Assembly: GCF_003797775.2 (NCBI RefSeq)
Contig: NZ_CP060725.1
Location: forward strand, 4,520,001 to 4,584,000
Source: Sphingopyxis sp. OPL5
GTDB taxonomy: Bacteria; Pseudomonadota; Alphaproteobacteria; Sphingomonadales; Sphingomonadaceae
Direction of reading: 5' to 3'
DNA: 64,000 nt
Positions 51,649 through 60,792 of the stretch are shown piece by piece (the first letter of the stretch is position 1; each line of letters starts with the position of its first letter). Below the pieces are notes generated by a model. The model ran no database searches, had not been told where the DNA came from, and saw nothing but the letters and a program-made list of their open reading frames with translations. The position numbers and the translations under genes were made by a program.

Positions 51649-52325
51649 CGCGTTTCCAATCGGTCGCGCCACGCCATCAGCGCGGCATGGGTCGCTTCGG
51701 GTACCTCGCGCTGGGGGACGTGACCGCACACGGGAATCATGTGCAGCACGGCATCGGGCAAAGCGGCCGCCATGTCGCGCGAACGATCGGGAGAGACGAT
51801 AGCATCGTCCTCGCCCGCAAGAACCAGCGCCGGACCGGCGATGCCGGCCAGCAGGCCGCACCGGTCGACGCGCGTCGAGGCCGCCGCCTGCTGCTCGGCG
51901 AAGCGTTCGGCGCCGCAGCGCAAGAGCATCGCATGTATGTCGGCGAGCAACTCGGCATCGGCGCGGCTGGTGCGCGACAACATCGCGCGGGCGAGACGGT
52001 CCGCCAGCAGGCCAAAGTCGTCGCGCGCCTGCATGATTGCCGCTTGCCGCCCTGCCCTGGCTTCGTCGCTGTCGGCGGTGCAGGCGCTGCTGAGCATCGC
52101 AAAGCCCGTCAGCCGTTCGGGGACACGCGCGGCGAGTTCCAGTGCGACATAGCCGCCCATCGAATGACCGCAGAGCGCAAAGCGGTCGGGCAGGTCGGCG
52201 AGGATGGCCTCGGCCATCGCCTCGACCGAGGCGCCGCGCGGCACGAAGATGCGATCGACAGGCATGCCTTGCCAACTCGCCGCATCGGTGGCGATGCCGC
52301 AGATCGCGATTACCGGTGCATCCAC
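51645..52325 (-). CDS. Alpha/beta hydrolase
   Basis: A 226-residue alpha/beta hydrolase with nucleophile elbow GHSMGG, acid in AGEDDAIV and histidine in VCGHVPQRE. The start is a GTG at 52325, preceded by GAGGAGAGG; a nearby ATG (52321) is in another frame. It follows the dehydratase-like gene by 27 bases and overlaps the thioesterase. Possible activities include esterase or C-C hydrolase; the substrate is not evident. Confidence 0.9.
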   Translation of the reverse strand: MDAPVIAICGIATDAASWQGMPVDRIFVPRGASVEAMAEAILADLPDRFALCGHSMGGYVALELAARVPERLTGFAMLSSACTADSDEARAGRQAAIMQARDDFGLLADRLARAMLSRTSRADAELLADIHAMLLRCGAERFAEQQAAASTRVDRCGLLAGIAGPALVLAGEDDAIVSPDRSRDMAAALPDAVLHMIPVCGHVPQREVPEATHAALMAWRDRLETR

Positions 52326-52352
52326 CCGCCCTCTCCTCTCGCGTCGATGCTG

Positions 52353-53849
52353 CTATTCCTCGACGATTCCCGCAAGGTCGCGCGCGAAACCTTTCTTGGT
52401 TTCGACATCCATGCCGCGCAAGATCTGGATGCGCTGGGCTTGCGGCGACCCCGCGCCGTGCATCGATTCGGTGAGATAACCGACCGCGTTGCGGCCCAGC
52501 GTCATATTCTCGATCAGCCGCAGGATGCGCTGGCGATATTCGACCGGGACATTGTGTTTGCCCTTCATATATTTCTCTAGGATCGGGCCGATCGTCTCGT
52601 TCTTGAAGTCCGCATCCGAAGGCATCGTCACCATGATGCCGCCGGCAAGATCCTGCGCGAGGCGCGAAATCTCGTAAGGGAAGCGCGTCACATTATGCTT
52701 GCACACATTGGCGAGCATCGCGTCGTTCATGAAGATGCCCGACGGCAGCTGTTTCGCCTCATGGCTCGATGCGATGGCGGAGGAATAGATGGTCTCGTTG
52801 AGGTGCGTCATCTCGACGAGCTTGTCCTTGATATGGCTCGCCGCCTCGGCGCCGTTGTAATCGGCGACTTGCGCCGCGGCACCGACCATCACGTCGCCGA
52901 GCCCGGTTTTGCAGACGTAACTCGCGCGATGGTACGACGTGAAGCGCGCGACCATGTCCTGCGCGAATTCATATTCGCCGTCCATCAGCACATGTTCGTG
53001 CGGGATGAAGACATTGTCGAAGACGACGAGCGTTTCCTGCCCGCCGAAGCGCGCATTGCCCTGGTCGATGTCGCCCGCCTCCATCGCGCGGGTGTCGCAC
53101 GACTGGCGGCCATAGATGTAGGTGAGGCCCACCGCATCGCCCGGCACCAGACCGACGATCGCGAAGTCGCGGTCGGCCTCGCCCATGTTCATCGTCGGCA
53201 TCACGCAGATCCAGTGCGAGTTGAGCCCGCCGGTCATGTGCGCCTTGGCGCCGGTGACGTACACGCCCGCGTCGGTGCGCTTGACGACGTGCAGGAACAT
53301 GTCGGGATCGGCCTGTTCGTGCGGGCGTTTCGATCGATCGCCCTTGGGGTCGGTCATGCCCGCGCCGATGATGATATTCGCGCGCTGAGCGTGGCGCATG
53401 AAGTCGAGGTAGCGCTGGTGGTAGGGCGTGCCGTGCTTCGCATCGATGTCGTATGTGATCGAGTGGAGGACGCTGATCGTGTCGAGCCCGGCGCAGCGCT
53501 GGAAGCAGGTGCCGGTGAGCTGGCCCATCTTGCGCTGCATGCGGTTCTTCATGACGAGGTCTTGCGGCGAGCCGACGATGTGGAGGAAGCGGTTGACCGG
53601 CGCGTCGATCAGGTCGCTGTGCGCGGTCGCGAGCTCGGGGTCGGCGACCGCGAGGTCATAGGTCATTTTGAGCGCGTTGATCGAGGGGCGGATGATCGGG
53701 TGGTCGACGGGTTCCGCGACGCGCTCGCCGAACAGCCAGACCTCGACGCCGCGGTTCCGGAGCGAGTCGACATAGTCGTCACCGGTGACGATCGGGGCGA
53801 AGCGCGCCCAGCGGTCGGCGGCACTTTCTTCGCGGGGGTGGATGGTCAT
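52353..53849 (-). CDS. 4-hydroxybutyryl-CoA dehydratase/HpaB-superfamily enzyme
   Basis: A 498-residue protein of the 4-hydroxyphenylacetate 3-hydroxylase superfamily. It has the cysteine pair C115 and C119 (GTCFQRCAG) and H307/C313 (SYHRASYVCKTG). In 4-hydroxybutyryl-CoA dehydratase these positions ligate a [4Fe-4S] cluster; ordinary HpaB oxygenases lack them. Hence a radical-type dehydratase/vinylacetyl-CoA isomerase is more likely than a hydroxylase, though the H-to-C spacing should be checked against AbfD. The ATG at 53849 has a GGGAGA site. It heads an operon with a hydrolase and a thioesterase, and an AraC regulator diverges 101 bases away. Confidence 0.85.
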   Translation of the reverse strand: MTIHPREESAADRWARFAPIVTGDDYVDSLRNRGVEVWLFGERVAEPVDHPIIRPSINALKMTYDLAVADPELATAHSDLIDAPVNRFLHIVGSPQDLVMKNRMQRKMGQLTGTCFQRCAGLDTISVLHSITYDIDAKHGTPYHQRYLDFMRHAQRANIIIGAGMTDPKGDRSKRPHEQADPDMFLHVVKRTDAGVYVTGAKAHMTGGLNSHWICVMPTMNMGEADRDFAIVGLVPGDAVGLTYIYGRQSCDTRAMEAGDIDQGNARFGGQETLVVFDNVFIPHEHVLMDGEYEFAQDMVARFTSYHRASYVCKTGLGDVMVGAAAQVADYNGAEAASHIKDKLVEMTHLNETIYSSAIASSHEAKQLPSGIFMNDAMLANVCKHNVTRFPYEISRLAQDLAGGIMVTMPSDADFKNETIGPILEKYMKGKHNVPVEYRQRILRLIENMTLGRNAVGYLTESMHGAGSPQAQRIQILRGMDVETKKGFARDLAGIVEE

Positions 53850-53950
53850 GTGCAGTCTCCCATTTTGTCTATCTTCACGCATATCGCGGAGGCGGGGTGT
53901 CAAAACAGGGCATGACAGGCGAGGAAAACTCACCATAATGCGCAGCCATC

Positions 53951-54940
53951 ATGGCGACGATCGACGGCTATTATTTTCAGATCTGCACGAAGGGCGCCGA
54001 GCGCGCGGGCAAGCGGGCGCGCGACCTGACCCTCGGGACCGGACTCGACCCCGCCGATTTCGCGGCGCCGGGGTGGCGCGGGTCGGCCGAGGCGATGGCG
54101 CTGCTGGTGCGCAATATCTGGGCGGCGCTGGATGACGAGTTTATGGGCCATACCGCGCGGCGGGTGCGGCCGGGGAGCTTCGCCTTCGCGTGCGAACTGG
54201 CGCTGGAGGGGGCCGACGTCGCCGACGGGCTGTCGCGAGCAGCGCGGTTCTACAACCTACTCGATGCGGGGATCGCCACGGGCGTGCGGGCGACTGCGGC
54301 GGGGCTTGAGGTCGAGGTGCGCTTCGACCGGCCCGATCTCGATCCCGACCATTATTTCGGCGAATTCTGGCTGATCATCTGGCACCGGCTCGCCTGCTGG
54401 CTGGCAGGCGAGACGATTTCGCTGCTGGCGGCCGAGTTCGATTATCCGCGTCCGCAAGCCTATTTCGAGGAGTTCAAATATCTCTTCCCGTGCCGTCATC
54501 GCTTCGACGGCGCGGCGCGGCGAATACTGATGGACGGACACGCGCTGCACGCACCGATCCAGCGCACGCGGGACGAACTGGAGGCGATGATCGCGGCGGC
54601 GCCGCTCGACATCATGACGATCCCCGCGAGCGATGCGAGCGTCGCGCGGCGGGTGCGGCAGTATCTGACGCGCAGCCCCGATCTGACGCTGGAGGAACTG
54701 GCGGTGGCGACCGGGCTGTCGCCGCACAAGCTGCGCCGCCTGCTCCGCGCGGAGGGCATGACGCTGGCGACGATCCGCGAGAATGTGCGGCGCGACAAGG
54801 CGATGCGGCTGCTGACCAGCGGCAATGCGACGGTCGAGGCGATCGCCGAAATGCTGGGTTATGCCGAGGCGCGGAGCTTTACGCGCGCGTTCCGGCAGTG
54901 GACGGGACGGTCGCCTTCGGCTTGGCGGGCTGGTGGGTGA
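53951..54940 (+). CDS. AraC-family regulator with N-terminal arabinose-binding-like domain
   Basis: A 329-residue regulator. The first 200 residues resemble the Arabinose_bd (PF12625) effector domain, with FAFACELALEGADVADGLSR and the LSLLAAEFDYPRP-like region (here ISLLAAEFDYPRPQAYFEEF). The C-terminal AraC HTH covers about residues 235-325 (LTLEELAVATGLSPHKLRRL and AIAEMLGYAEARSFTRAFRQ). It diverges from the dehydratase-like gene and is likely its activator. The inducer is unknown. Confidence 0.92.
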   Translation: MATIDGYYFQICTKGAERAGKRARDLTLGTGLDPADFAAPGWRGSAEAMALLVRNIWAALDDEFMGHTARRVRPGSFAFACELALEGADVADGLSRAARFYNLLDAGIATGVRATAAGLEVEVRFDRPDLDPDHYFGEFWLIIWHRLACWLAGETISLLAAEFDYPRPQAYFEEFKYLFPCRHRFDGAARRILMDGHALHAPIQRTRDELEAMIAAAPLDIMTIPASDASVARRVRQYLTRSPDLTLEELAVATGLSPHKLRRLLRAEGMTLATIRENVRRDKAMRLLTSGNATVEAIAEMLGYAEARSFTRAFRQWTGRSPSAWRAGG

Positions 54941-54968
54941 TGGGGTGGACAGCGGCGTTGCTTAACCC

Positions 54969-55057
54969 GTCGCCCCCGCGAAGGCGGGGGCCACTGGCCG
55001 CCTTGCTCAACGAGCGCTGCGCAAAACGATAGCGGCCCCCGCCTTCGCGGGGGCGAC
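54969..55057. repeat. 24-base perfect inverted repeat between convergent genes
   Basis: The 24-base arm at 54969-54992 (core CCCCCGCGAAGGCGGGGG) is perfectly repeated in reverse at 55034-55057, 41 bases apart. Each arm can also fold on itself. It lies between the convergent AraC and cupin genes, where it may serve as a bidirectional terminator. The GC-rich self-complementary core is typical of REP-like elements in sphingomonads. Confidence 0.8.
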
Positions 55058-55072
55058 GACTTTTCCCTCGGC

Positions 55073-56101
55073 TCAGCTCCCCCCGCCCCGGCACATGCCG
55101 ATGACATAGTCGATGATCATCCGGTCGCGCTGGGGCGACGGCGGACCGAGGACGCCTTGCGCGTGGAGCGGAAGATGCGCGACCGCCTGCCCTGCCCCCT
55201 CGCCGAAGACATAATGGTCGAACCAGGTGCGCCACGCTTCACGTTCGGCGTCGGGCAGTTCGCGGATCGAGTGCATCGCGAGCATCAGCGCGGCGAAGGG
55301 GAAGCGGTCGGTGCGCTGACCGAACCAGTAGTTGACCAGCACATTGAGCGCGCCGGTCGAGCGGACATGGTGCCACCACATCGGCGGCATGAAGAGCGCG
55401 TCGCCGGGTAGGAGATCGGCGATCAGCTTGTGCCGTTCGGCGTCGGCATAAAGCGGATAACGGTCGAGGTCGGGATGGTCGGGGTCGACCATGCTCGTCG
55501 GCTGGCCGGCAATGGTGCGCTCGACCGGGCCGACATAGAGGTTCGAAATCTGCTCGGGCGGGAAGAGCGAGAAGCGGCGGCGGCCCGCGACGACGACCGC
55601 GATGTTCGACGCCATGTCGTAATGCGGCGCGATGCGGCTGGCGTTTCCGACCCAGATGCGCGGATCGACGCCCTGCACATCGATGCCGAGCGGGTTTTCG
55701 GCGGCGAAGCTGGACAGGCTGTCGGGGGTCGGGGTCGATCCGGCGTAAAGCGTGGGTCCCGCGGGATCGCCGCGGATCGCGAGGAGCCGTTCGACGAGCG
55801 TCGCCATCGGCATCTTCTCGCTGCGGAAATTCACCCCGCGCATGTCGTCGGTGTAGAAATAGCGCCCGCCGGTTTCTGGCGGGCCGACCAGCACTGTCAG
55901 CGGTTTGCCATTGTCGCGCGCCGCCAGATAGGCGGCGATGGCCTGGTCGCCCTGCCCTGCGGCTGCGACGGCGGGCCAGTGGGACGCGAGACCGCGCATG
56001 ACGAAAGGGCGCGCGGCGGCGGCGATGGCAGCATCAATCGCCGCCAAGTTAGCGCCGTCAACTTCGTCGATCGTCTTTTCCGTTTCGGTGCTCACGGACA
56101 T
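55073..56101 (-). CDS. Cupin-like JmjC-domain Fe(II)/2-oxoglutarate hydroxylase
   Basis: A 342-residue cupin_8/JmjC protein. Iron ligands are visible as H-x-D in RIAPHYDMASNIAV and the distal histidine in PPMWWHHVRS, with the family's FSLFPPEQ segment between. Similar proteins occur next to TonB receptors, SapC and tryptophan-halogenase genes in sugar-utilisation loci of Xanthomonas, Caulobacter and sphingomonads, as here. The substrate is not known. The start MSVSTETEK (56101) excludes upstream residues that belong to an inverted repeat. Confidence 0.9.
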   Translation of the reverse strand: MSVSTETEKTIDEVDGANLAAIDAAIAAAARPFVMRGLASHWPAVAAAGQGDQAIAAYLAARDNGKPLTVLVGPPETGGRYFYTDDMRGVNFRSEKMPMATLVERLLAIRGDPAGPTLYAGSTPTPDSLSSFAAENPLGIDVQGVDPRIWVGNASRIAPHYDMASNIAVVVAGRRRFSLFPPEQISNLYVGPVERTIAGQPTSMVDPDHPDLDRYPLYADAERHKLIADLLPGDALFMPPMWWHHVRSTGALNVLVNYWFGQRTDRFPFAALMLAMHSIRELPDAEREAWRTWFDHYVFGEGAGQAVAHLPLHAQGVLGPPSPQRDRMIIDYVIGMCRGGGS

Positions 56102-56109
56102 CAATCTAG

Positions 56110-56189
56110 CCGTTCGTGTCGAGCGAAGTCGAGACACCCCGAAGCCTTGCGGGTCCCAAGCGTGTCTCGACTTCGCTCGACACGAACGG
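56110..56189. repeat. 28-base perfect inverted repeat upstream of the cupin gene
   Basis: Arms at 56110-56137 and 56162-56189 are perfect reverse complements, separated by 24 bases, and contain the core GTCGAGCGAAGTCGAGACAC. It lies between two leftward genes, hexosaminidase and cupin. It would form a very stable RNA hairpin in the hexosaminidase 3' region and could separate expression of the two genes. The core is a repeat type I associate with sphingomonad genomes. Confidence 0.8.
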
Positions 56190-56245
56190 GATGAGGGGGC
56201 GGCGCATAGATAGGCGAGACGCAGGCAGGTCGAGCGCGCCGATGC

Positions 56246-58810
56246 TTACCGCCCGGGTTCGACACGAACCGTGCGGCTGGCGCGCTTGCCGTCGGTCGAG
56301 CGGGTGCGGAGGTCGACCGCGCCGCTGACCGCGACCGGTCCCGCATAGCGCGTCCAGGCGCCTCCACCGACCCGATATTCGATGGTCGTGCCGGGATAGA
56401 CGCTGTTCGCTTCGAGCTTGCCCGCGGCGATGCGTGCGCCCGGCGGGGCGACGCGATAGGCGACGCCGATGCGGTCGAGCAGCGGGAATTGCGCCGCAGC
56501 GCGGCCGGCAAAATCCTGCCAGCCCGTTTTCAGCTTTGCCCGATCGACACGGCTGTCGCCCCATTCATAGGCCGCCCCCGCTTGATAGGCCGGCGTCCAG
56601 GGCGCGGGCGCCCAGCCGCGTTCGGCGAGCGCGAGCAGGCGCGGGAAGAGCATATAGTCGACCTGGCCGTCGGTGCGGATCGTCTCGCTCCACAATTGCG
56701 CCTGCACCCCGGCGACGCGGTGGCCGGGCTGGAGCGTCGGGGCATCGTCGATCGGCTTGCCCTCGGCATAGATGTTGCGGATCGTCGCGGCATTGGCGGG
56801 CAGATTGTCCGGCATGAAGCCGAAGACCTGATATTCGTCGACGCCGCGCGAGGCCCAGTCGTAACCGCCTTCGTCGGGATGCGGCGCATAGGGCATGTCG
56901 AAATAACCGAGGTCGGGGATCGACAATATGACGTTCCAGCCGCGATTGAGCTGGTCGTGCGCCTCGCGGATCGCGCCGGTGTGGAGAACGCCCCAGATGT
57001 TGGTCTGCGAATCCTTCGGCATGTTGGCGGCATCGGTGTGCCCCATGCCGTCGCTCCAACCGCCGGCGCGCAATCCCTTGGCGGCAAGGCTGGCGCTGAC
57101 GCGTTCGATGAAGCGCGGGGTCAGTTTACCCGGATCGCCGCCATTTTCGGCGATCATCGCGGCGCAGGCGGGCGATTTCACCCAGGCGCCCGCGGTTTCG
57201 TCGGCGCCGAGGTGGAAGGTCTTGAGCGGCGTTCCCGCCTGGCGGTGCATGGCGGCGAGCGCGTCGACGACGGTGTCGACGAAGCGATAGGTCGCGGGCA
57301 GGCAGACGTTGAGCGTGTTGTCGTCGTAATTCTGGATGCTGCGATATGCGGTGGTGTCGGCCGGGTCGATCAGGCGATAGGCGTCGGCCTCGGCGGTCTT
57401 GCCCGCAGCCGCCAGCCGCGCGTGGCGGAGTTCCATCGCCTTGATCGCGGCGCGGCTGTGTCCCGGCATATCGATCGACGGGATCACCTCGATCTGGCGC
57501 GCCGCCGCCGCCTGCACGATCGCGACATAGTCGGCGACGCTGAGATAGCCGTTGACCCCGCTCGTCCCGTCGGGACCGGCGCCGAGCTGCGGCAGGATGC
57601 AGGTCTTTTCCTCGGGGTCGTGGCAGCGTTTCGAGCCGATTTCGGCGAGTTCGGGCAGCGCCGGGATTTCGATCCGCCACCCCTCATCCTCTGCAAGGTG
57701 AAGGTGAAGCTTGTTGAGCTTGAACGCAGCCATCGCCTCGACGAGCTTCAAAATCTCGTCGCGGCCGTGAAAATTGCGCCCGAGGTCGAGGTGCAGCCCG
57801 CGAAAGCCATATTCGGGCGCGTCCTCGACATGGAGCGGCTTGAGCTTGCCCTGTTCGAACGCCGCCTGTTGCGCGAGCGAGCGCAGCGCATGACTTGCCC
57901 CCGCCGCGTCATGCGCGCTGATCGTGACGCCGGATGCAGCGACGTCGAGGACATAGGCTTCGGGCGCGAGCGAGGGGGCGCCGATGCGGATGGTGAGCGG
58001 CAGCTTGCCGCCCTCACCCACCCCCGCCGCCGCCAGCGCGGACAGGGCGGGCGCGAGAGCGCTGCGATCGGTGCCGTCGAGCGTCAGCGCGATACCGCCG
58101 CCGAGGTCGACGGGCTTGCCCTTGCCCTGCACCGCCCTGGCCGGTTTGGGCAGGATAACGACGCCGGTCGCGGCGGGGGCCTGACGGTCGGCCTGCAGCG
58201 CGAAGGCGCGTTCGGGGAGCAGCCAGCGCGTCTTGTCGGCGTCGCTCTTGGTCGCGAGCCGCGCCTCATCGGTCATCGGCGCGACGAAAGGCAGGATTTC
58301 GAGGCCGGTTTCGGGGTCGATGACGGGCCGCGTCGCGGCGATCGTGCGCGCCCGCACCCCGTCGGCGACCAGATAGGCGTTGGGCATGCCGAACGCCTTT
58401 GAGAAATTGGCGCCGACGCCCCATAATTTGATCTTATGCGTCGACCCGGGTTTCAGCGTGACCCCGGGCTTGAGGGTCAATTGCTGGAGGTCGCCGTTGA
58501 TCAGGCGATGGTCGAAGATGTCGCTTTCGACGACGGGGAGGCGGTTGACGAAGCTGAAGTAGAGCGAGAGGCTGTGAAGGTCGGCGGGGACCGTGTCGGG
58601 CAGCGTCAGCGTGATCGTCGAGAGGAAACAGGCGTCGATTCCCGTCGGGCACGCCGGACGGTTGTCGACCATCGTCAGCCGGTAGCCGAGCGTATCGGCG
58701 AAGCGGTCGAACGCCGCCTGCGCGGGGGCTTCGTTCGCGAACGCCGCGGGCGCCATCGGCAGCGCCGCCACCATCGCCGCGGTCGTCATCGCCCTGGCCA
58801 TCATCCGCAT
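56246..58810 (-). CDS. Beta-N-acetylhexosaminidase, GH20, secreted
   Basis: An 854-residue enzyme. Signal peptide (MTTAAMVAALPMAPAAFA), an N-terminal carbohydrate-binding-like domain, a GH20b alpha/beta domain, the catalytic GH20 barrel with the Asp-Glu pair in FHLGADETAGAW, and a C-terminal beta-domain. It removes terminal N-acetylglucosamine from chito-oligosaccharides in the periplasm or outside the cell. The ATG at 58810 has a GGGAGAG site; the frame extends 7 codons further to a TTG. It diverges from the GH18 gene, so the two chitin enzymes share a promoter region. Confidence 0.95.
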   Translation of the reverse strand: MRMMARAMTTAAMVAALPMAPAAFANEAPAQAAFDRFADTLGYRLTMVDNRPACPTGIDACFLSTITLTLPDTVPADLHSLSLYFSFVNRLPVVESDIFDHRLINGDLQQLTLKPGVTLKPGSTHKIKLWGVGANFSKAFGMPNAYLVADGVRARTIAATRPVIDPETGLEILPFVAPMTDEARLATKSDADKTRWLLPERAFALQADRQAPAATGVVILPKPARAVQGKGKPVDLGGGIALTLDGTDRSALAPALSALAAAGVGEGGKLPLTIRIGAPSLAPEAYVLDVAASGVTISAHDAAGASHALRSLAQQAAFEQGKLKPLHVEDAPEYGFRGLHLDLGRNFHGRDEILKLVEAMAAFKLNKLHLHLAEDEGWRIEIPALPELAEIGSKRCHDPEEKTCILPQLGAGPDGTSGVNGYLSVADYVAIVQAAAARQIEVIPSIDMPGHSRAAIKAMELRHARLAAAGKTAEADAYRLIDPADTTAYRSIQNYDDNTLNVCLPATYRFVDTVVDALAAMHRQAGTPLKTFHLGADETAGAWVKSPACAAMIAENGGDPGKLTPRFIERVSASLAAKGLRAGGWSDGMGHTDAANMPKDSQTNIWGVLHTGAIREAHDQLNRGWNVILSIPDLGYFDMPYAPHPDEGGYDWASRGVDEYQVFGFMPDNLPANAATIRNIYAEGKPIDDAPTLQPGHRVAGVQAQLWSETIRTDGQVDYMLFPRLLALAERGWAPAPWTPAYQAGAAYEWGDSRVDRAKLKTGWQDFAGRAAAQFPLLDRIGVAYRVAPPGARIAAGKLEANSVYPGTTIEYRVGGGAWTRYAGPVAVSGAVDLRTRSTDGKRASRTVRVEPGR

Positions 58811-58910
58811 ATCCGCTCTCCCGCTCGACAAGTTGTATCTAATTTGTCATGTAGTTTCCCAATGGTCAATGCGCTTCAAATGGGGCGCTTTCAAAAGGGA
58901 TAGGCGTGAC
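58811..58910. promoter_or_regulatory. Divergent promoter region of hexosaminidase and chitinase genes
   Basis: A 100-base region holding promoters for both chitin genes. Its centre (about 58829-58852, ACAAGTTGTATCTAATTTGT) is AT-rich against a GC-rich background and contains ACAA/TTGT symmetry. It is a good candidate operator for the GntR-UTRA regulator encoded 1.1 kb away. The operator role is inferred. Confidence 0.4.
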
Positions 58911-59957
58911 ATGGCAGGATTGTCGGCTTTTTGGCGCATCGCGGCGATCCTGATTGGTTTTACATTAGTATTGTCGTCGGCATCGACCGCCTCCGCGACC
59001 GATCGTCCGGTTGTGGTCGGCTATCTCGCGGCGTTCAAGGGCCTCGACCTGTCGATCGAACGGACCGACCTGTCGTCCTTCACCCACTACAACCTCTCCT
59101 TCGCCAATCCCGATGCCGGAGGCGCTTTCGTCCGCGACGGGCGCATGACCTGCATGGGCGACGAGAATGGCGCGGCCATGCGCGTCGATGCCTTGCGTGC
59201 GGCGGTGGCGCGGTTGCACGCGGCGGGCGGAAAGGTGCTGTTGTCGACCGCCGGGGGCGTGATCCCCGGCTGTTCGGGCGACTGGCGGGCGTTGCTGGCG
59301 CCCAAGCGGAGCGCGGCGACGGTGGCGGCGCTCGTCGAGCTCGCCGAAACGCTGAACCTCGACGGGATCGACATCGACATCGAAGGGGCGCTGCTGACCG
59401 AGATCGACAAGGCGGGCAATTATACGCCGTTCATCGCCGACCTGTCGGCGGCGCTGAAGGCGCGCGGCAAGCTGCTGACCTGTGCCACCGCATCCTATGA
59501 GGGCGGGATGATCCCGATTTCGTCGATCCGTTATTTCGATCTGGTCAATGTGATGTCCTATGACGCGATCGGGCCGAGTTGGGGCCAGTCGGGCGACGAA
59601 CATGCGCCGCTGGCGATGGCGAAACGCGACCTCGACCTGTGGCTGGCGCGCGGGGTGGCGCGCGAGCGGCTGGTGCTCGGCGTGCCTTTTTACGGCTACG
59701 GGTTCGGCGGCGAGACGGCCAATTGGTCCTATCGCGACCTTGCCGCAAGCAAGGGGCTGGACGCTACCAAAGCCGATGTCATCGGCGATCGCTGTGCGGG
59801 TTGCCGCTACATCACCCACAATGGTCCGGCGACGATCGCGGCGAAGGCGCGACTTGCGGCGGAAAAGGCGGGCGGCGTGATGGTGTGGGAATTGTCGCAG
59901 GACAGCCCCGATCATGCGCTGACCCGGGCGATCGGGCGCGGATTGTCGCGCGAATAG
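58911..59957 (+). CDS. Glycoside hydrolase family 18 (chitinase-like), secreted
   Basis: A 348-residue GH18 enzyme. Signal peptide (FWRIAAILIGFTLVLSSAST), the SxGG-like motif VLLSTAGGV, and the catalytic DxxDxDxE signature DGIDIDIEGA with E158 as proton donor. The YDAIG and VMVWELSQD segments correspond to the YDF and W positions at the barrel end. It is shorter than many chitinases, without a chitin-binding domain. It acts on chitin or chito-oligosaccharides together with the adjacent GH20 enzyme. The ATG at 58911 starts the signal peptide; the longer upstream frame is in the shared promoter. Confidence 0.93.
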   Translation: MAGLSAFWRIAAILIGFTLVLSSASTASATDRPVVVGYLAAFKGLDLSIERTDLSSFTHYNLSFANPDAGGAFVRDGRMTCMGDENGAAMRVDALRAAVARLHAAGGKVLLSTAGGVIPGCSGDWRALLAPKRSAATVAALVELAETLNLDGIDIDIEGALLTEIDKAGNYTPFIADLSAALKARGKLLTCATASYEGGMIPISSIRYFDLVNVMSYDAIGPSWGQSGDEHAPLAMAKRDLDLWLARGVARERLVLGVPFYGYGFGGETANWSYRDLAASKGLDATKADVIGDRCAGCRYITHNGPATIAAKARLAAEKAGGVMVWELSQDSPDHALTRAIGRGLSRE

Positions 59958-60051
59958 GTCGCAACGAGGTTGACGCGACGATACCAATGCAACACATGGG
60001 GCGGGCGCACTGGTCCTATTGCCCGCGCGCCTGTTCGAAAAGGTATCGTGC

Positions 60052-60792
60052 GTGTCGCTGATCGATCGTCTGGGTCCGCTCCAGAAGGCGGACCCAACCC
60101 CGCTCTACCTGCAATTGCAGAAGATATTGCGCGACGCGATCGAGGGGCAGATCGTCAAGGCCGAGGAGGCGATCCCGACCGAGCGCGACCTGGCCGAGGA
60201 ATTCGACGTGTCGCGCATCACGGTGCGCAAGGCGATCGACGGGCTGGTCGCCGACGGCATCGTCACGCGGCGGCGCGGCGCCGGCACCTTCGTCACCCGG
60301 CCGCGGGTCGAGAAGAGTTTTTCGAAGCTGACCAGCTTTTCCGAGGACATGATTTCGCGCGGGCGGCGGCCGTACAGCAAATGGGTGAGCAAGACCGAGG
60401 GCACGGTGACCCCCGAGGAAGCGCTGTCGCTGGGGCTGTCGCCGGGGTCGCTGGTCTATCGATTCCACCGCATCCGCTATGCCGACGACACGTCGATGGC
60501 GCTCGAACAGGCGACCATCCCGGCTTACTGCCTGCCGTCGGTCGAAGCGGTGGGCAATTCGCTGTACGAGGCGCTCGAGGCCGCCGGGCATCTGCCGGTG
60601 CGCGCGTTGCAGCGGCTGCGCGCGATCGCCTTTACCGCCGAGCAGGCCGAGGTGCTGGGGATCGAGCCGGGGACGCCGGGGCTGTTCATCGAGCGGCGCG
60701 GTTTCCTGTCCGACGGGCGCACCGCCGAATATACCCAAAGCTATTATCGCGGCGACGCTTATGACGTCGTCGCCGAGCTAAACGGCGGATAG
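60052..60792 (+). CDS. GntR-family regulator with UTRA domain (NagR/NagQ-like)
   Basis: A 246-residue regulator. The N-terminal GntR winged helix (PTERDLAEEFDVSRITVRKA, about residues 45-65) is followed by a UTRA sensor domain (about 85-240) of the type that binds phosphosugars. In chitin loci such regulators respond to GlcNAc-6-phosphate or GlcN-6-phosphate. The GTG at 60052 is chosen; an upstream in-frame TTG (60019) would add 11 residues. Likely targets are the divergent hexosaminidase/chitinase promoters and the halogenase operon, whose 3' end it overlaps by 15 bases. Confidence 0.9.
   Translation: MSLIDRLGPLQKADPTPLYLQLQKILRDAIEGQIVKAEEAIPTERDLAEEFDVSRITVRKAIDGLVADGIVTRRRGAGTFVTRPRVEKSFSKLTSFSEDMISRGRRPYSKWVSKTEGTVTPEEALSLGLSPGSLVYRFHRIRYADDTSMALEQATIPAYCLPSVEAVGNSLYEALEAAGHLPVRALQRLRAIAFTAEQAEVLGIEPGTPGLFIERRGFLSDGRTAEYTQSYYRGDAYDVVAELNGG

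Noticed and set aside
52353..53849. Simple 4-hydroxyphenylacetate 3-monooxygenase (HpaB)
   Set aside because: The C-x3-C pair and H/C pair match the iron-sulfur ligands of 4-hydroxybutyryl-CoA dehydratase, and no HpaC-like flavin reductase gene is adjacent.
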